Positions 52,125 to 60,785 of a stretch of DNA of 64,000 bases are shown in pieces. Position 1 is the first letter of the stretch. Each line of letters opens with the position of its first letter. The notes beneath the pieces are model-generated. The model was not told the origin of the DNA, did no database searches, and saw only the letters and a list, made by a program, of their open reading frames with translations. The position numbers and the translations under genes were made by a program. Where the stretch lies: NCBI GenBank assembly GCA_022601195.1, contig JAHZIX010000045.1, positions 434,001-498,000 of the forward strand, read 5' to 3'. The stretch comes from Deltaproteobacteria bacterium. GTDB taxonomy: Bacteria > Acidobacteriota > Thermoanaerobaculia > Multivoradales > JAHZIX01.

Positions 52125-53392
52125 AGGTGCTGGTGATTGGTAGCGGTGGTCGGGAGCACGCTTTATGTTGGAAGCTGCGTCAGAGCCCACTGCTCACGGA
52201 GCTGTACTGCGCTCCAGGAAGTAGCGGAATCTCCAACCTGGCAGATACGGTGCCGATTTCTCCGGACGAAATCCATCAGCTTGCCGATTTCGCAGCCGAC
52301 CTCAAGATAGATTTGACCATCGTCGGTCCCGAGCTGCCCCTGTCCCTCGGTCTCGTCAATGAGTTTCAATCCCGAGGGATGGCGATTTTCGGTCCGCGAA
52401 AGCAAGCCGCCGAGCTCGAGAGCAGCAAGGTCTTCGCCAAGCGCTTCATGGAGCGCCACGGTATCCCTACGGCCCGGTTCAATGTTGTTCACGATCAGCA
52501 GGAGGCGCGTCGGTCGGTTGAGGAGCTGGGGCTTCCCATCGTTCTCAAGGCCGATGGTCTGGCCGCTGGCAAGGGTGTCTTTGTGGTGCACGAGGCCGAG
52601 GAGCTGGAAACGGCCCTCGCGACTCTCTTCGAGGAGCGTCGGTTTGGAGCTGCCTCCGACCGAGTCATCGTGGAGGAGTTTCTGGAAGGCGAGGAAGTCT
52701 CCTTTCTCGCTCTTTGCGATGGCGAGCGACTGCTTTCCCTAGCTACCAGCAAAGACTACAAGAGGATCGGTGACGGAGATACCGGCCCCAACACCGGTGG
52801 GATGGGAGCTCATAGCCCGTCCCTAGTCATGGACAGCGAGCTAGCTGCCGTCGTCGTCGAGCAGGTCATGCGTCCGGTGGTGGCGGGAATGAAAGGCGAA
52901 GATCGCCTGCTCGTCGGTGTTCTCTACGCCGGGTTGGTGTTGACCGCAGAGGGACCCAAGGTGCTCGAATTCAACCTTCGCTTGGGGGACCCCGAGACCC
53001 AACCCCTACTCATGCGGATCGAGGATGATCTACTCCCCGTCTTGCTCGCTGGAGCCACCGGAGGATTTGAGACAGGCCGCCTGACTTTCCGAAAAGAAGC
53101 TGCTGTTTGCCTGGTCCTGGCCAGTGAGGGGTATCCTGGAAAGCCCAATAAGGGAGAAATCATCGAGGGCTTGGAGGCAGCTGCGGCTCACCCTGGCGTT
53201 GAGATCTTTCATGCCGGTACGGCTCTGCGAGACGGCAAATTCGTGGCCACCGGAGGTCGCGTGCTCAACGTTTGTGCCTCGGGCTCGAATCTCTTGGAAG
53301 CACTCAAAAAAGCCTACGCGGCAGCAGCGGAGATTTCCTGGCCTTCCAAAGTGCTGCGTTACGACATTGGTCGCCGAGTTCTCGGCGGGTGA
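52121..53392 (+). CDS. purD: Phosphoribosylamine-glycine ligase
   Basis: This ATP-grasp enzyme catalyses the second step of purine synthesis. The 423 residues begin 'KVLVIGSGGREHALCWKL', then 'VGPELPLSLGLVNEF', 'VLKADGLAAGKGVFVV', 'VEEFLEGEEVSFLALCDG', 'GPNTGGMGAHSPS', 'LEFNLRLGDPETQPLL' and the C-terminal 'GGRVLNVCASG'. Every ATP-grasp motif is intact. Its ATG overlaps the pta stop. A terminator follows at 53,444. Confidence 0.96.
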   Translation: MKVLVIGSGGREHALCWKLRQSPLLTELYCAPGSSGISNLADTVPISPDEIHQLADFAADLKIDLTIVGPELPLSLGLVNEFQSRGMAIFGPRKQAAELESSKVFAKRFMERHGIPTARFNVVHDQQEARRSVEELGLPIVLKADGLAAGKGVFVVHEAEELETALATLFEERRFGAASDRVIVEEFLEGEEVSFLALCDGERLLSLATSKDYKRIGDGDTGPNTGGMGAHSPSLVMDSELAAVVVEQVMRPVVAGMKGEDRLLVGVLYAGLVLTAEGPKVLEFNLRLGDPETQPLLMRIEDDLLPVLLAGATGGFETGRLTFRKEAAVCLVLASEGYPGKPNKGEIIEGLEAAAAHPGVEIFHAGTALRDGKFVATGGRVLNVCASGSNLLEALKKAYAAAAEISWPSKVLRYDIGRRVLGG

Positions 53393-53730
53393 GGCTTTCC
53401 CTCACCCCTGCGGCTTCCTGATTCTCCCTTCCGGGCACGACGGGTCTCAAGCCAACAATGCTTCCATTGAGACATTTTTCCCTTCGGCTTCGTATACCTT
53501 CTAGAGCCTGAGATGCAACTCCCTCCGGTCGCTTTCGACCCCTTCGAGATGGGGGCTCGAGATGGAGAGATGAGCGGCTGGCTCCAGCGTTGACGCCTCT
53601 TCAGCCGGGTGCCATACTGGCATTCGACCCGTGAGGTCAAGAAATCAAAGAAGATCCTTATTCCTGCAAACGCTTCTCGGTGGCGACCTCCAGCGTTTCG
53701 AGATAGAGGGTCTAGTTCGGATAAAACACG
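53393..53730. other. Intergenic region between purD and ricT
   Basis: These 338 bases hold the purD terminator at the left. The rest has no convincing gene; a 195-codon minus-strand frame here runs into ricT and looks like a shadow. AAACGC and GCGTTT form an inverted repeat near 53,670-53,690. No clear promoter for ricT is visible. Confidence 0.5.
53444..53479 (+). terminator. Intrinsic terminator of purD
   Basis: GTCTCAA (53,444-53,450) pairs with TTGAGAC (53,467-53,473), then A and TTTTT (53,475-53,479). It lies 52 bases after the purD stop. Confidence 0.6.
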
Positions 53731-54462
53731 ATGAGTGGATGCAGTGGCTGTAGCTTCAAAGGCATGTCGACGGCAGTCGAAGACAGCTTCGTAGGGGTAA
53801 GGTTTGGCGAGGAAACCAATCTCACCCTGTGCCGAACCGTAGGAGAAATCTTCGCCAAGGGGGAGCCGGTCATCGTCGAAACGGAAGAAGGGCCCGCCTT
53901 CGGCCGAGTCGAGCAATCTCCCATGCCCGTCTTCAAGCCTTGCCAAAAATCGAGCGCTAAGAAGATTCTGCGACCGGCCAACGATGACGATAGCTCAGCC
54001 TTCGAGCGCAAAAGACAGCAGGAAATGACCGGCAAGCTGTTTTGCTTACAACGCGCGAGAGAGCTCAAGCTGGAAATGAAAATTTCCAAGGTGGACTTCA
54101 GCCTCTACGGCAGAAAAGCTACCTTCTATTTTACCGCCAACGGCCGGATCGATTTTCGCCAGTTGGTGAGAGATCTCTCCCGGCGCTTCTCCGTAAGAGT
54201 CAAGATGGTGCAAGTGGGAGCTCGGGATGAGGCGGCTCTTCTGGGGGGTATCGGAATTTGTGGCCGTACCCTTTGTTGTTCCAGTTGGCTCAAGGATTTT
54301 CGTCCGATCTCCATTCAGATGGCGAAGCGACAGAGCCTCAGTCTGAACCCGTCGAAGATTTCAGGCCAGTGTGGCCGACTTCTCTGCTGCTTGGCCTACG
54401 AAGATGATCAATATAAGAGACCGCCCAAGAGCCGGCCGGCTCCCGCGGCAAAACACCCATGA
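53731..54462 (+). CDS. ricT: PSP1/RicT-family protein
   Basis: The 243-residue protein matches the PSP1 domain family (YaaT/RicT), linked in Bacillus to RNA processing and an iron-sulfur RicAFT complex. Motifs are 'VGVRFGEETNLTLC', 'VIVETEEGPAFGRV', 'KVDFSLYGRKATFYFTANGR', 'IDFRQLVRDLSRRFSVRVKM', 'GGIGICGRTLCCSSWL' and 'ISGQCGRLLCCLAYE', with the Cys clusters kept. It starts with a CSGC cluster. Its stop overlaps the hfq start (ATGA), giving a small RNA-related pair. Confidence 0.88.
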   Translation: MSGCSGCSFKGMSTAVEDSFVGVRFGEETNLTLCRTVGEIFAKGEPVIVETEEGPAFGRVEQSPMPVFKPCQKSSAKKILRPANDDDSSAFERKRQQEMTGKLFCLQRARELKLEMKISKVDFSLYGRKATFYFTANGRIDFRQLVRDLSRRFSVRVKMVQVGARDEAALLGGIGICGRTLCCSSWLKDFRPISIQMAKRQSLSLNPSKISGQCGRLLCCLAYEDDQYKRPPKSRPAPAAKHP

Positions 54463-54779
54463 GTATTTCCAATAGAAAATTGATTCGTCCCGACCTCCCG
54501 GAAATCAAAGGAGGCGCTGGCCGCACGGTTCGCCGCAAGCAGTCACCGCCGGAACAGACCAACGCTGAGGAGTTCTACTACCTCAAGCAAATGGCTGCAA
54601 AAACATCCATGGTCGTCATTCTCACCGATGGCGAAGAACTTCGTGGTTCCATCGAGTGGTACGACAAGGGGGCGATCAAACTGAATCGCACCAATGGTCC
54701 TAACCTGCTCATTCTAAAGCACAATATTCGCTACATGTTTAAAGAAGACGAGCTTCGTCGACGCGGGCGGCGCACTTAG
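54459..54779 (+). CDS. hfq: Hfq-like RNA chaperone with N-terminal extension
   Basis: The 106 residues hold an Sm-like fold in the C-terminal part: 'EEFYYLKQMAAKTSMVVILTDGEEL' broken as two strands, 'RGSIEWYDKGAIKLNRTNG', and 'NLLILKHNIRYMF' where KHNI stands for the Hfq KHAI motif. About 40 basic, low-complexity residues precede it and an RRRGRR tail follows. Hfq is normally 70-100 residues and begins with the Sm domain, so this is a divergent form. It is coupled to ricT by ATGA. RNA binding is likely; whether it acts with small RNAs is untested. Confidence 0.78.
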   Translation: MSISNRKLIRPDLPEIKGGAGRTVRRKQSPPEQTNAEEFYYLKQMAAKTSMVVILTDGEELRGSIEWYDKGAIKLNRTNGPNLLILKHNIRYMFKEDELRRRGRRT

Positions 54780-54824
54780 TTTCACCAGCGCCTTCTCGAC
54801 GCGAACTGTCTTCAGGCTTCTACA

Positions 54825-55898
54825 ATGTCTTCCTCCAAGCCGTCTTCCATCAAGCCGGTTCTGGCGTTCACTCAGGGCGATCCTTCCGGTATCGGACCGG
54901 AAATTCTGCTCAAGTTGATGCAGGAGTCTCCTGCCGACCCGGGCTATCATCCCCTCCTTGTGGCGGAACGCAGCGCCCTGGAGGTCTTGAGAGGCTCTCT
55001 GCCGGAGGCTCCCTGGGAACGCCTCGAGTTTCATTCGGCAGTTCCCTCTCGAGAATCCTTGCGGGCCGGGAATTCCCTTGCCGGAAGAGAGTCGATCCAC
55101 GTTCTGGATCCCATAGCTCGGCGCCGGGAGTTGGTCTTGGGTCAGTCTTCTCCAGCTGACGCCGCTGGTGCCATCGCGGCCCTCGACGCAGGGGTGGCTG
55201 CCGTCCAGTGCGGAGCTGCGGATGCTTTGGTGACGGCTCCGGTCTCGAAAGAGTCCATTGCACGTCAGCACTTGCCCAACTTCGTCGGCCATACGGAATA
55301 CCTGGCCGCCGGCAGCGGGCTAGAGCGGTACGGGCGCGACTATCTGATGGCCTTTCTCGCTCCGGATTTGCAGGTGGCACTGCTGTCGACTCACCTGCCC
55401 CTCGTCGATGCCGTGGCACACGTCTCCACAGCCTCAGTCCTCGAAGCGCTCCTCTGCCTCGGTTCCCATGCTGGCGGTCGCATCGCTTTGGCTGGCCTCA
55501 ACCCCCATGCCGGCGAAGGGGGGCTATTGGGCCTCGAGGATGCTCGGGAACTGGAGCCCGCGGTGGCAGCGGCTCGCCAGCAGGGACTTGACGTCCACGG
55601 CCCAGTGAGCGCCGATTCTCTCTTCGCCCGGGCTCGCCAAGGAGAATTCGATTGGGTTCTCTCCCTCTACCATGATCAAGGTCTCATCGCCGTCAAGACG
55701 GCGGCCTTTGGCACCGCTACCAACTGGACCCTGGGCCTTCCCTATTTGCGTACTTCCGTCGATCACGGCACCGCCTTTGGTATCGCTGGTCAGGGGGTGG
55801 CGGACGTCAAGCCTCTCCAGGCGGTCGTGGAAACGACCCTTCAATTGCTGACTGGCCACTCCCCTCGAGGTCGCCGCGGGGAGCTCGAGGCTCGATAG
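54825..55898 (+). CDS. pdxA: 4-hydroxythreonine-4-phosphate dehydrogenase
   Basis: It oxidises 4-phosphohydroxy-L-threonine in the DXP-dependent vitamin B6 route. The 357 residues show 'FTQGDPSGIGPEILLKL', 'DALVTAPVSKESI', 'FVGHTEYLA', 'LLSTHLPLVDAVAHVS', 'LAGLNPHAGEGGLLG', 'LYHDQGLIAVKTAAFG', 'GLPYLRTSVDHGTAFGIAG'. The metal His residues are in these motifs. It begins 45 bases after hfq in the same direction. PLP made by this route serves the MetB/MetC-type enzymes of the window among others. Confidence 0.94.
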   Translation: MSSSKPSSIKPVLAFTQGDPSGIGPEILLKLMQESPADPGYHPLLVAERSALEVLRGSLPEAPWERLEFHSAVPSRESLRAGNSLAGRESIHVLDPIARRRELVLGQSSPADAAGAIAALDAGVAAVQCGAADALVTAPVSKESIARQHLPNFVGHTEYLAAGSGLERYGRDYLMAFLAPDLQVALLSTHLPLVDAVAHVSTASVLEALLCLGSHAGGRIALAGLNPHAGEGGLLGLEDARELEPAVAAARQQGLDVHGPVSADSLFARARQGEFDWVLSLYHDQGLIAVKTAAFGTATNWTLGLPYLRTSVDHGTAFGIAGQGVADVKPLQAVVETTLQLLTGHSPRGRRGELEAR

Positions 55899-55908
55899 AA
55901 GAGCCCCT

Positions 55909-55937
55909 TTGCCAGGTGGCGGGCCGGTGGGTAGGAT
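55909..55937 (+). promoter_or_regulatory. Promoter of the membrane-protein cluster
   Basis: TTGCCA (55,909-55,914), 17-bp spacer, TAGGAT (55,932-55,937). The start would be near 55,944, so the leader is short and contains GGAGG at 55,949-55,953 just before TTG 55,955/55,958. Confidence 0.5.
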
Positions 55938-55954
55938 GACCGTCGAATGGAGGC

Positions 55955-58198
55955 TTGTTGAACCCCGCCCTGCCGGTCGTGCTTCTACTCTGTTTCGCGC
56001 CCTGGCTTCTGAGGCGTGGAGAGTGGACCCTCGCTTGGCTGAAAATGGCCTTGGTAGCGACCTTGTTCCTGGCGCCGGTACTGGTGGACCGCAATGCCAT
56101 TCCCAGCCCGGCAGCGACCCTGGGGAAATTCGCCCCCTGGCAAGGTGTTGCGGATCCGCTGGAAGGCAACCCGACTCTGGTGGATGTCACTTTCCAGCTT
56201 CAGCCTTGGCAGTTGTTCCTGCGGCAGCAGGTTCGGTCCGGGGAAGCACCATTCTGGAATCCCCATCAATTCTCCGGAGCCCCCTTTTGGTCCAACGGGC
56301 AGAGCGCACCGGTTTTTCCGCTCCATCTGCTGTTCGTGGCTCTTCCTCTCCAACTAGGCTTCATTCTGTTGCCATGGTTTCGCATCGTGGTGGCCGGTCT
56401 CGGCGCCTGGGCGCTGGCTCGAGAATTCGGGGTTGGCAGAAACAGCGCCATGGTGGCGGGAGTGGTCTTTCCCTTGGCGGGTATGTTCTCGGCCTTTCTT
56501 CTCTTTCCCATGGCCAATGCTCTCTGTCTAGTGCCCTGGGTTCTCTGGGCTACCGCCCGCCTTGCCAATGACCGCCTTCCCAGGGCCGGGGGCAAGTGGG
56601 CAGCCCTAACCATCCTCGCGGGCCTTCTTCTCCTCGGCGGACACCCGGAGACCTTCGTTCACACCGCTATGCTCTCGGGTTTGGTGTGGATTCTGTGGCC
56701 AGGGGTCCGGCGAGGGCGGGCTTGGCTCGGTTTCGCCTCAGCTTGGGTGACCGCAGGGGCTCTCGCGGCGATTCAAGTCGTGCCCTTGGCATTCAACCTC
56801 TTCCAGAGTAGCCGCTGGCAACAATGGCAGCCCGGGGAGGCGATCTCCCTCGGGGTTGCCGGGGAGCTCTTTCTCCGGCTGGGTCTTCCCCACGCCTGGG
56901 GGCACCCGGCGGAAGGTACCTGGTGGGGGCCCTTCAACTACAACGCTACGGCTGTCTTCGTTGGTCTCTTGGTACTTCCCCTCGCCTGGGCGGGCTTTCG
57001 GGACCGGGTGCGGCAGCGCGTCTGGTGGCCGGTTTGGGGGATTCTTCTCTTTTCCCTTTTGGCGGCCTACCAGATTCCAGGCTTGAGGGATCTCCTCATG
57101 TCGATTCCGGTGGTTCGCACGATGTTGCACCATCGCTTGTTATTCGCTGTCGACCTCAGCCTTGGGTTGGCAGCGGCAGCAGGACTCGACGCTTGGTGCC
57201 GGGGGCTGAGAAGGCCTTTGTACGAGGGCTGCGCTTTGACCCTCCTGCTGTTGGCTGGTTCTTGGCTCCGGTTTACTCCCCAATGGCAGTCGAAAGAGCT
57301 ATTGGGCCATCCCATCGCCTGGAGCGTCTGGGCGATCCTTGCGGCCATCTTGTTGATGGTGGGAAGGTTCCTGGGAGAGGAGCGTCGACTCCGCCTCGCC
57401 CTCGTTCTACCTTGGATCATGGCTGCGGAGCTGACCGCTGCCCACGCCGGAATCAACCCGGTTTTGGCCATAGAAGACCTTTTTCCCGAAACGCCCGCCT
57501 TGAAGTTCCTGTCCGGGCGTCCCGGACGAGTGGCTGCTCTGGGCGATACCCTGCGCCCCAATGCGGCGATGGTTTACGGCCTGTCGGACATTCGTGGCGA
57601 CGACACCCTCAAGCTGAACCACTATGAAGAGGTCTACCGTCAGTTCGGTGGTGCTAGCCCTTTCTACTATGAGCCGATCACTCAGTGGCGCCATCCATGG
57701 CTCGACAAATTGGCCACTCGTTGGGTATTGACACCCCCGGGTCGAGCCCTACCGGGTCTCGGTTGGCAGCGGGTTTTTGCCGCAGCCGACGCCTGGGTCT
57801 ACGAGCGTCCCACCCCTTGGCCCATGGTGCGCTGGGCGGGCTCCGAAGCAACCCTGCGGCAGCAAGGCCTGGAAGCCGAGAGGCTCAGTGCCAACTCTTG
57901 GAAAGTCGGTTGGCAGAGGCCGGGAGGAGGCACGGTGGTCATCGCCGAGACTTGGGATGCCGGTTGGCGTGCCGAAGTGGATGGTGAGCCTCGGGAGGTA
58001 AAGCCATTCGACGGCACTCTGCTTTCTGTGGAGGTGGACCAAGGCGAAGGTGAGATTCTCTTGAGATACCGACCGGTGGGCTTTGGCGCAGGCCTGTTTC
58101 TCAGCTTGGTGGGGATGGCCGTGGTTGGAGTGGGAGTGGTTGGAGTAGGAAGGAATCGGCAGGGCCGCCACCTCGAAGAAGAGAAGCTCGCTTCGTGA
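55955..58198 (+). CDS. YfhO-like multi-pass membrane protein
   Basis: The 747-residue protein has about 12-14 hydrophobic helices (~1-500) and a C-terminal soluble beta domain followed by one last helix. It shares 'ALGDTLRPNAAMVYGLSDIR' with the partial protein at the left window edge. The N-terminal half has 'PWQLFLRQQVRSGEAPFWNPH' and 'LGGHPETFVHT', typical of the YfhO/GT-C-like family, which is linked to glycan assembly. The start is TTG 55,955 or 55,958 after GGAGG. The stop overlaps the GT87 gene start (GTGA). A lipid-linked sugar transferase role is inferred. Confidence 0.8.
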   Translation: MLNPALPVVLLLCFAPWLLRRGEWTLAWLKMALVATLFLAPVLVDRNAIPSPAATLGKFAPWQGVADPLEGNPTLVDVTFQLQPWQLFLRQQVRSGEAPFWNPHQFSGAPFWSNGQSAPVFPLHLLFVALPLQLGFILLPWFRIVVAGLGAWALAREFGVGRNSAMVAGVVFPLAGMFSAFLLFPMANALCLVPWVLWATARLANDRLPRAGGKWAALTILAGLLLLGGHPETFVHTAMLSGLVWILWPGVRRGRAWLGFASAWVTAGALAAIQVVPLAFNLFQSSRWQQWQPGEAISLGVAGELFLRLGLPHAWGHPAEGTWWGPFNYNATAVFVGLLVLPLAWAGFRDRVRQRVWWPVWGILLFSLLAAYQIPGLRDLLMSIPVVRTMLHHRLLFAVDLSLGLAAAAGLDAWCRGLRRPLYEGCALTLLLLAGSWLRFTPQWQSKELLGHPIAWSVWAILAAILLMVGRFLGEERRLRLALVLPWIMAAELTAAHAGINPVLAIEDLFPETPALKFLSGRPGRVAALGDTLRPNAAMVYGLSDIRGDDTLKLNHYEEVYRQFGGASPFYYEPITQWRHPWLDKLATRWVLTPPGRALPGLGWQRVFAAADAWVYERPTPWPMVRWAGSEATLRQQGLEAERLSANSWKVGWQRPGGGTVVIAETWDAGWRAEVDGEPREVKPFDGTLLSVEVDQGEGEILLRYRPVGFGAGLFLSLVGMAVVGVGVVGVGRNRQGRHLEEEKLAS
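58121..58150. repeat. 15-bp direct duplication
   Basis: GTGGTTGGAGTGGGA (58,121-58,135) is repeated with one change at 58,136-58,150. It encodes VVGVG twice in the last membrane helix of the YfhO-like protein. Confidence 0.8.
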
Positions 58199-59502
58199 GC
58201 GCTTCGCCGGACTCTTCCTCGCAGGTAGTGAGCCAGGCCGGCCCGAGGGGTCTCCGGGGCCCTAGGCCCAGACTCTTGGCCACCGCTTTCGTGCTCCTCT
58301 TCGGGCTGCTCAACGTCATCACTCCGGCCCGCTTTCTGGGCTCCACCGGAGGAGACTTTCGCCACTACTACGATGCCGCTGCCGAGTGGCTGGTCGGCGG
58401 CAGCCCTTTCTCGGTGCCCGGTTTCGACTACCCTCCCCTTCTTGCCTACCTGGTGGGCCCATTCGCTTTGGTGCCTTTGGAAACGGCCCGGGTTGCCTGG
58501 TTCTTCCTCTCGCTGCTCTGCCTGGTTCTCTCTGCCTGGGGCGTTTGGCGTTGGCTCGGTGCGGACTGGGCAGCCTTGGTCGCCGTCGGTGGAGTCTGGA
58601 GTCTCGCCGGGACGGTGAGGGAGAATCTCGTACTCGGCCAGGTGAACCCGTTGCTTCTCCTTCTCCTTGTGGGCGCTCTTGCTGGTCGTCGTCGCCGGCC
58701 GGTGCTCGCTGCGGCTTTGCTGGGGGTCGCTACAGCTCTCAAGTTGTGGCCGGCCTTTCTTTTCTTGGGTTTCCTGGCCAAGGGCCAAAAGCGAGCGTTG
58801 GCAGTGGGTGTCCTGACGGCCGGGTGCTTGATCTTGGGACCCCTGTTGCTGGGTCGGCTTTTCCTGCCGCCGCCTCATCTGCCGGTGAGCAGCGGCTATT
58901 GGATGGGCACGCCGGCGCCTCTCAACTTCTCTCTCCCGGCAGTGGCGGCTCGCCTTGCAGAGCCGCCCGTGGATTCAGGCAATCTGCCGGCCTCGTGGCT
59001 TTCCGGCAACGTAGCCAAGGGTTTTCGGTTGGCTCCGAAAGCGGCGCTGGCGAGTCTGGCGAGCTGCTTCGTGGTCCTTTTGGCGGGAGCCCTCGGCGTG
59101 CTCAGGACCCTTCGTCGACCCCGCGGAAGGGGCTCGGAAACTAACGGCCGCGGCGAGGACTTTGCCTGGGTGGCGATGATCGCTGTGTGCACTCTGGCAG
59201 CCCCCATCTCCTGGTACCACTACCAGCTCTTCCAGTTTCCTGCCCTGGCCTTGTTGGTCGCCACCCTTCTGCGGCGGCGGGCCTGGGGAGGGTTAGGGGT
59301 GGCGGCTGTTGTTGCTGCTGGCCTCACCTGGTCACAGGTCTTCGCCTTTGGCCTCTATGTGGAGCACCACGGTTGGACTGCGGCGTCGCCCATCGCCCTT
59401 TGGACCAGCACCAGCCTGGTGGCTGGCCTCAATGCCGGTTTGCTCATCTGGCTTCTGGCGGAGGCTCAGGGCTTGAAAGGGCTCAGAAGAAGCTCGGGCT
59501 AG
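58195..59502 (+). CDS. GT87-family (DUF2029) membrane glycosyltransferase
   Basis: The 435-residue protein has about ten helices. Family landmarks: 'GGDFRHYYDAAAEWLVGG', 'FDYPPLLAYLVGPF', 'LGQVNPLLLLLLV', 'ALKLWPAFLFLGFL' and 'APISWYHYQLFQFPALALL'. GT87 enzymes transfer mannose or related sugars from polyprenyl phosphate. GTG 58,195 overlaps the stop of the YfhO-like gene, so they are co-translated. Its stop overlaps the convergent SGNH gene by 4 bases. The acceptor is unknown. Confidence 0.86.
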   Translation: MSASPDSSSQVVSQAGPRGLRGPRPRLLATAFVLLFGLLNVITPARFLGSTGGDFRHYYDAAAEWLVGGSPFSVPGFDYPPLLAYLVGPFALVPLETARVAWFFLSLLCLVLSAWGVWRWLGADWAALVAVGGVWSLAGTVRENLVLGQVNPLLLLLLVGALAGRRRRPVLAAALLGVATALKLWPAFLFLGFLAKGQKRALAVGVLTAGCLILGPLLLGRLFLPPPHLPVSSGYWMGTPAPLNFSLPAVAARLAEPPVDSGNLPASWLSGNVAKGFRLAPKAALASLASCFVVLLAGALGVLRTLRRPRGRGSETNGRGEDFAWVAMIAVCTLAAPISWYHYQLFQFPALALLVATLLRRRAWGGLGVAAVVAAGLTWSQVFAFGLYVEHHGWTAASPIALWTSTSLVAGLNAGLLIWLLAEAQGLKGLRRSSG

Positions 59503-60785
59503 GGGAGGGATTCGATCCGCGGGGCTAGGAAATTCGCTATGGCATCGGCCGCGATCTGATGACCCGCGACGTTCCAGTGGGGGTCGTCCCGGAAGCAGGT
59601 CGGAAAGACTTCGGTGGAGCGAAAGGTCTCGAGCAAAGAGAGCACCGGGTAAGGCTCCCCAGGAGCGATGGAGTCGAAGTAGCGGAAGGGCTCCAGGCTG
59701 TAGGGGCCGAGTACCGAGTAGTACTCCATCTCCCGATTCTCCGGGCACTCCCGTGCGCTGTATTGATAGGACCTCGGCAGTACCACCAGGGCGAATCCCA
59801 AGTCTCGCTGCCGTGCCCATGCCGCCAGTTGGCGAACGTGTTCCAGAGCTGTTTCCAAGTAGGCCCGGGTTTCCTCCAGGGGAGCTTCGCTCATGAAAAA
59901 ACGCTCCCGTGGCAGGTTGCTATTGGACCGGTAATACAGAGCTTCGAAAAGGGGTTTAGCGGTGTCCTCCAGTAGCTTCAGAGTGAGAGGGACCTTGTCG
60001 TAGAACCAGTAGATGCCTCTCTTTTCGATCATGTTCCGGTATTTGATGTCGTCGTGGAAGTCCGTCATGTCGAGGCAGTAGACCAGGAAGTCCGGCGAAT
60101 AGGCCTCCCCTAACTCCTCCACCGCCCGAAGAGCCAGCAAGGGGGAGGCTGAGGTCCATCCGAGATTCACCGCACGAGCTTGTCGCTGCGGTGAGGTCTC
60201 CCGGAGTCGCAGCTCCACCTTCGCCGGAAAAGCTTCCTCTCGGGTTACCCCTAGGCCGAAGGTAAAAGAGTCGCCCAAAAACAGAATGTTGAAGTCCTCC
60301 GGCAGAAAATCTTCCCTCTCCCGGGAGTTACGAAAACTGTCTCGGTTCGTGCCGATTCCCGCGTGGGAGGCGGGAAGACGGTGATCCACATCGAGCACAA
60401 AGAAGTAGTTATAGAGATCCAGATGAGTAATGAGAAAGGGAGCCGCTAGGAGCTCCAGGGCCAGGTAGAAGAATAGAAAGCAATAGACACTGAAACTGAG
60501 CTTGGCGAGGCGGGCTGACCCACCCCCCTTTTGGTGGAGCTTCGAGAACACGATGACGAAGCCGATCAAAGACCAACCCAGGAAGACAGCTCGGTAGAAA
60601 AGGGAGACGGCGAGCTCCTGGTAGATCCCCTCCACCCTCCATCGCTCGATCCCGCTACTTTGTTGATCGGCCGTCGCCACTTCCAGTAACCAAGTCACAG
60701 CCCCGCGGCCAAAGGCGGCGAAGAGCAATCCCGACACCAAGGTGGCGGCAAGACCGAAGAGAATGAGTCGCAAGGGTAGTTTCAA
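59499..60785 (-). CDS. Membrane-anchored SGNH/GDSL hydrolase
   Basis: The 428-residue protein has three membrane helices in the first ~130 residues and then an SGNH hydrolase domain: 'ILFLGDSFTFGLGVTREE' (catalytic Ser), 'VNLGWTSASPLLALRAV' (block II Gly/Asn), 'VYCLDMTDFHDDIKY' and 'CFRDDPHWNVAGHQIAADAI' (catalytic Asp and His). All four blocks are present. Such enzymes remove or add acyl groups on glycans. The start TTG 60,785 has AGGAG 8 bases upstream and overlaps the previous stop (TTGA); the longer start at 60,830 lacks this. It likely acts on the product of the nearby glycosyltransferases. Confidence 0.85.
   Translation of the reverse strand: MKLPLRLILFGLAATLVSGLLFAAFGRGAVTWLLEVATADQQSSGIERWRVEGIYQELAVSLFYRAVFLGWSLIGFVIVFSKLHQKGGGSARLAKLSFSVYCFLFFYLALELLAAPFLITHLDLYNYFFVLDVDHRLPASHAGIGTNRDSFRNSREREDFLPEDFNILFLGDSFTFGLGVTREEAFPAKVELRLRETSPQRQARAVNLGWTSASPLLALRAVEELGEAYSPDFLVYCLDMTDFHDDIKYRNMIEKRGIYWFYDKVPLTLKLLEDTAKPLFEALYYRSNSNLPRERFFMSEAPLEETRAYLETALEHVRQLAAWARQRDLGFALVVLPRSYQYSARECPENREMEYYSVLGPYSLEPFRYFDSIAPGEPYPVLSLLETFRSTEVFPTCFRDDPHWNVAGHQIAADAIANFLAPRIESLP

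Noticed and set aside
53359-53946. 195-codon minus-strand frame between purD and ricT
   Set aside because: Overlaps both neighbours' coding ends and has no recognisable domain.
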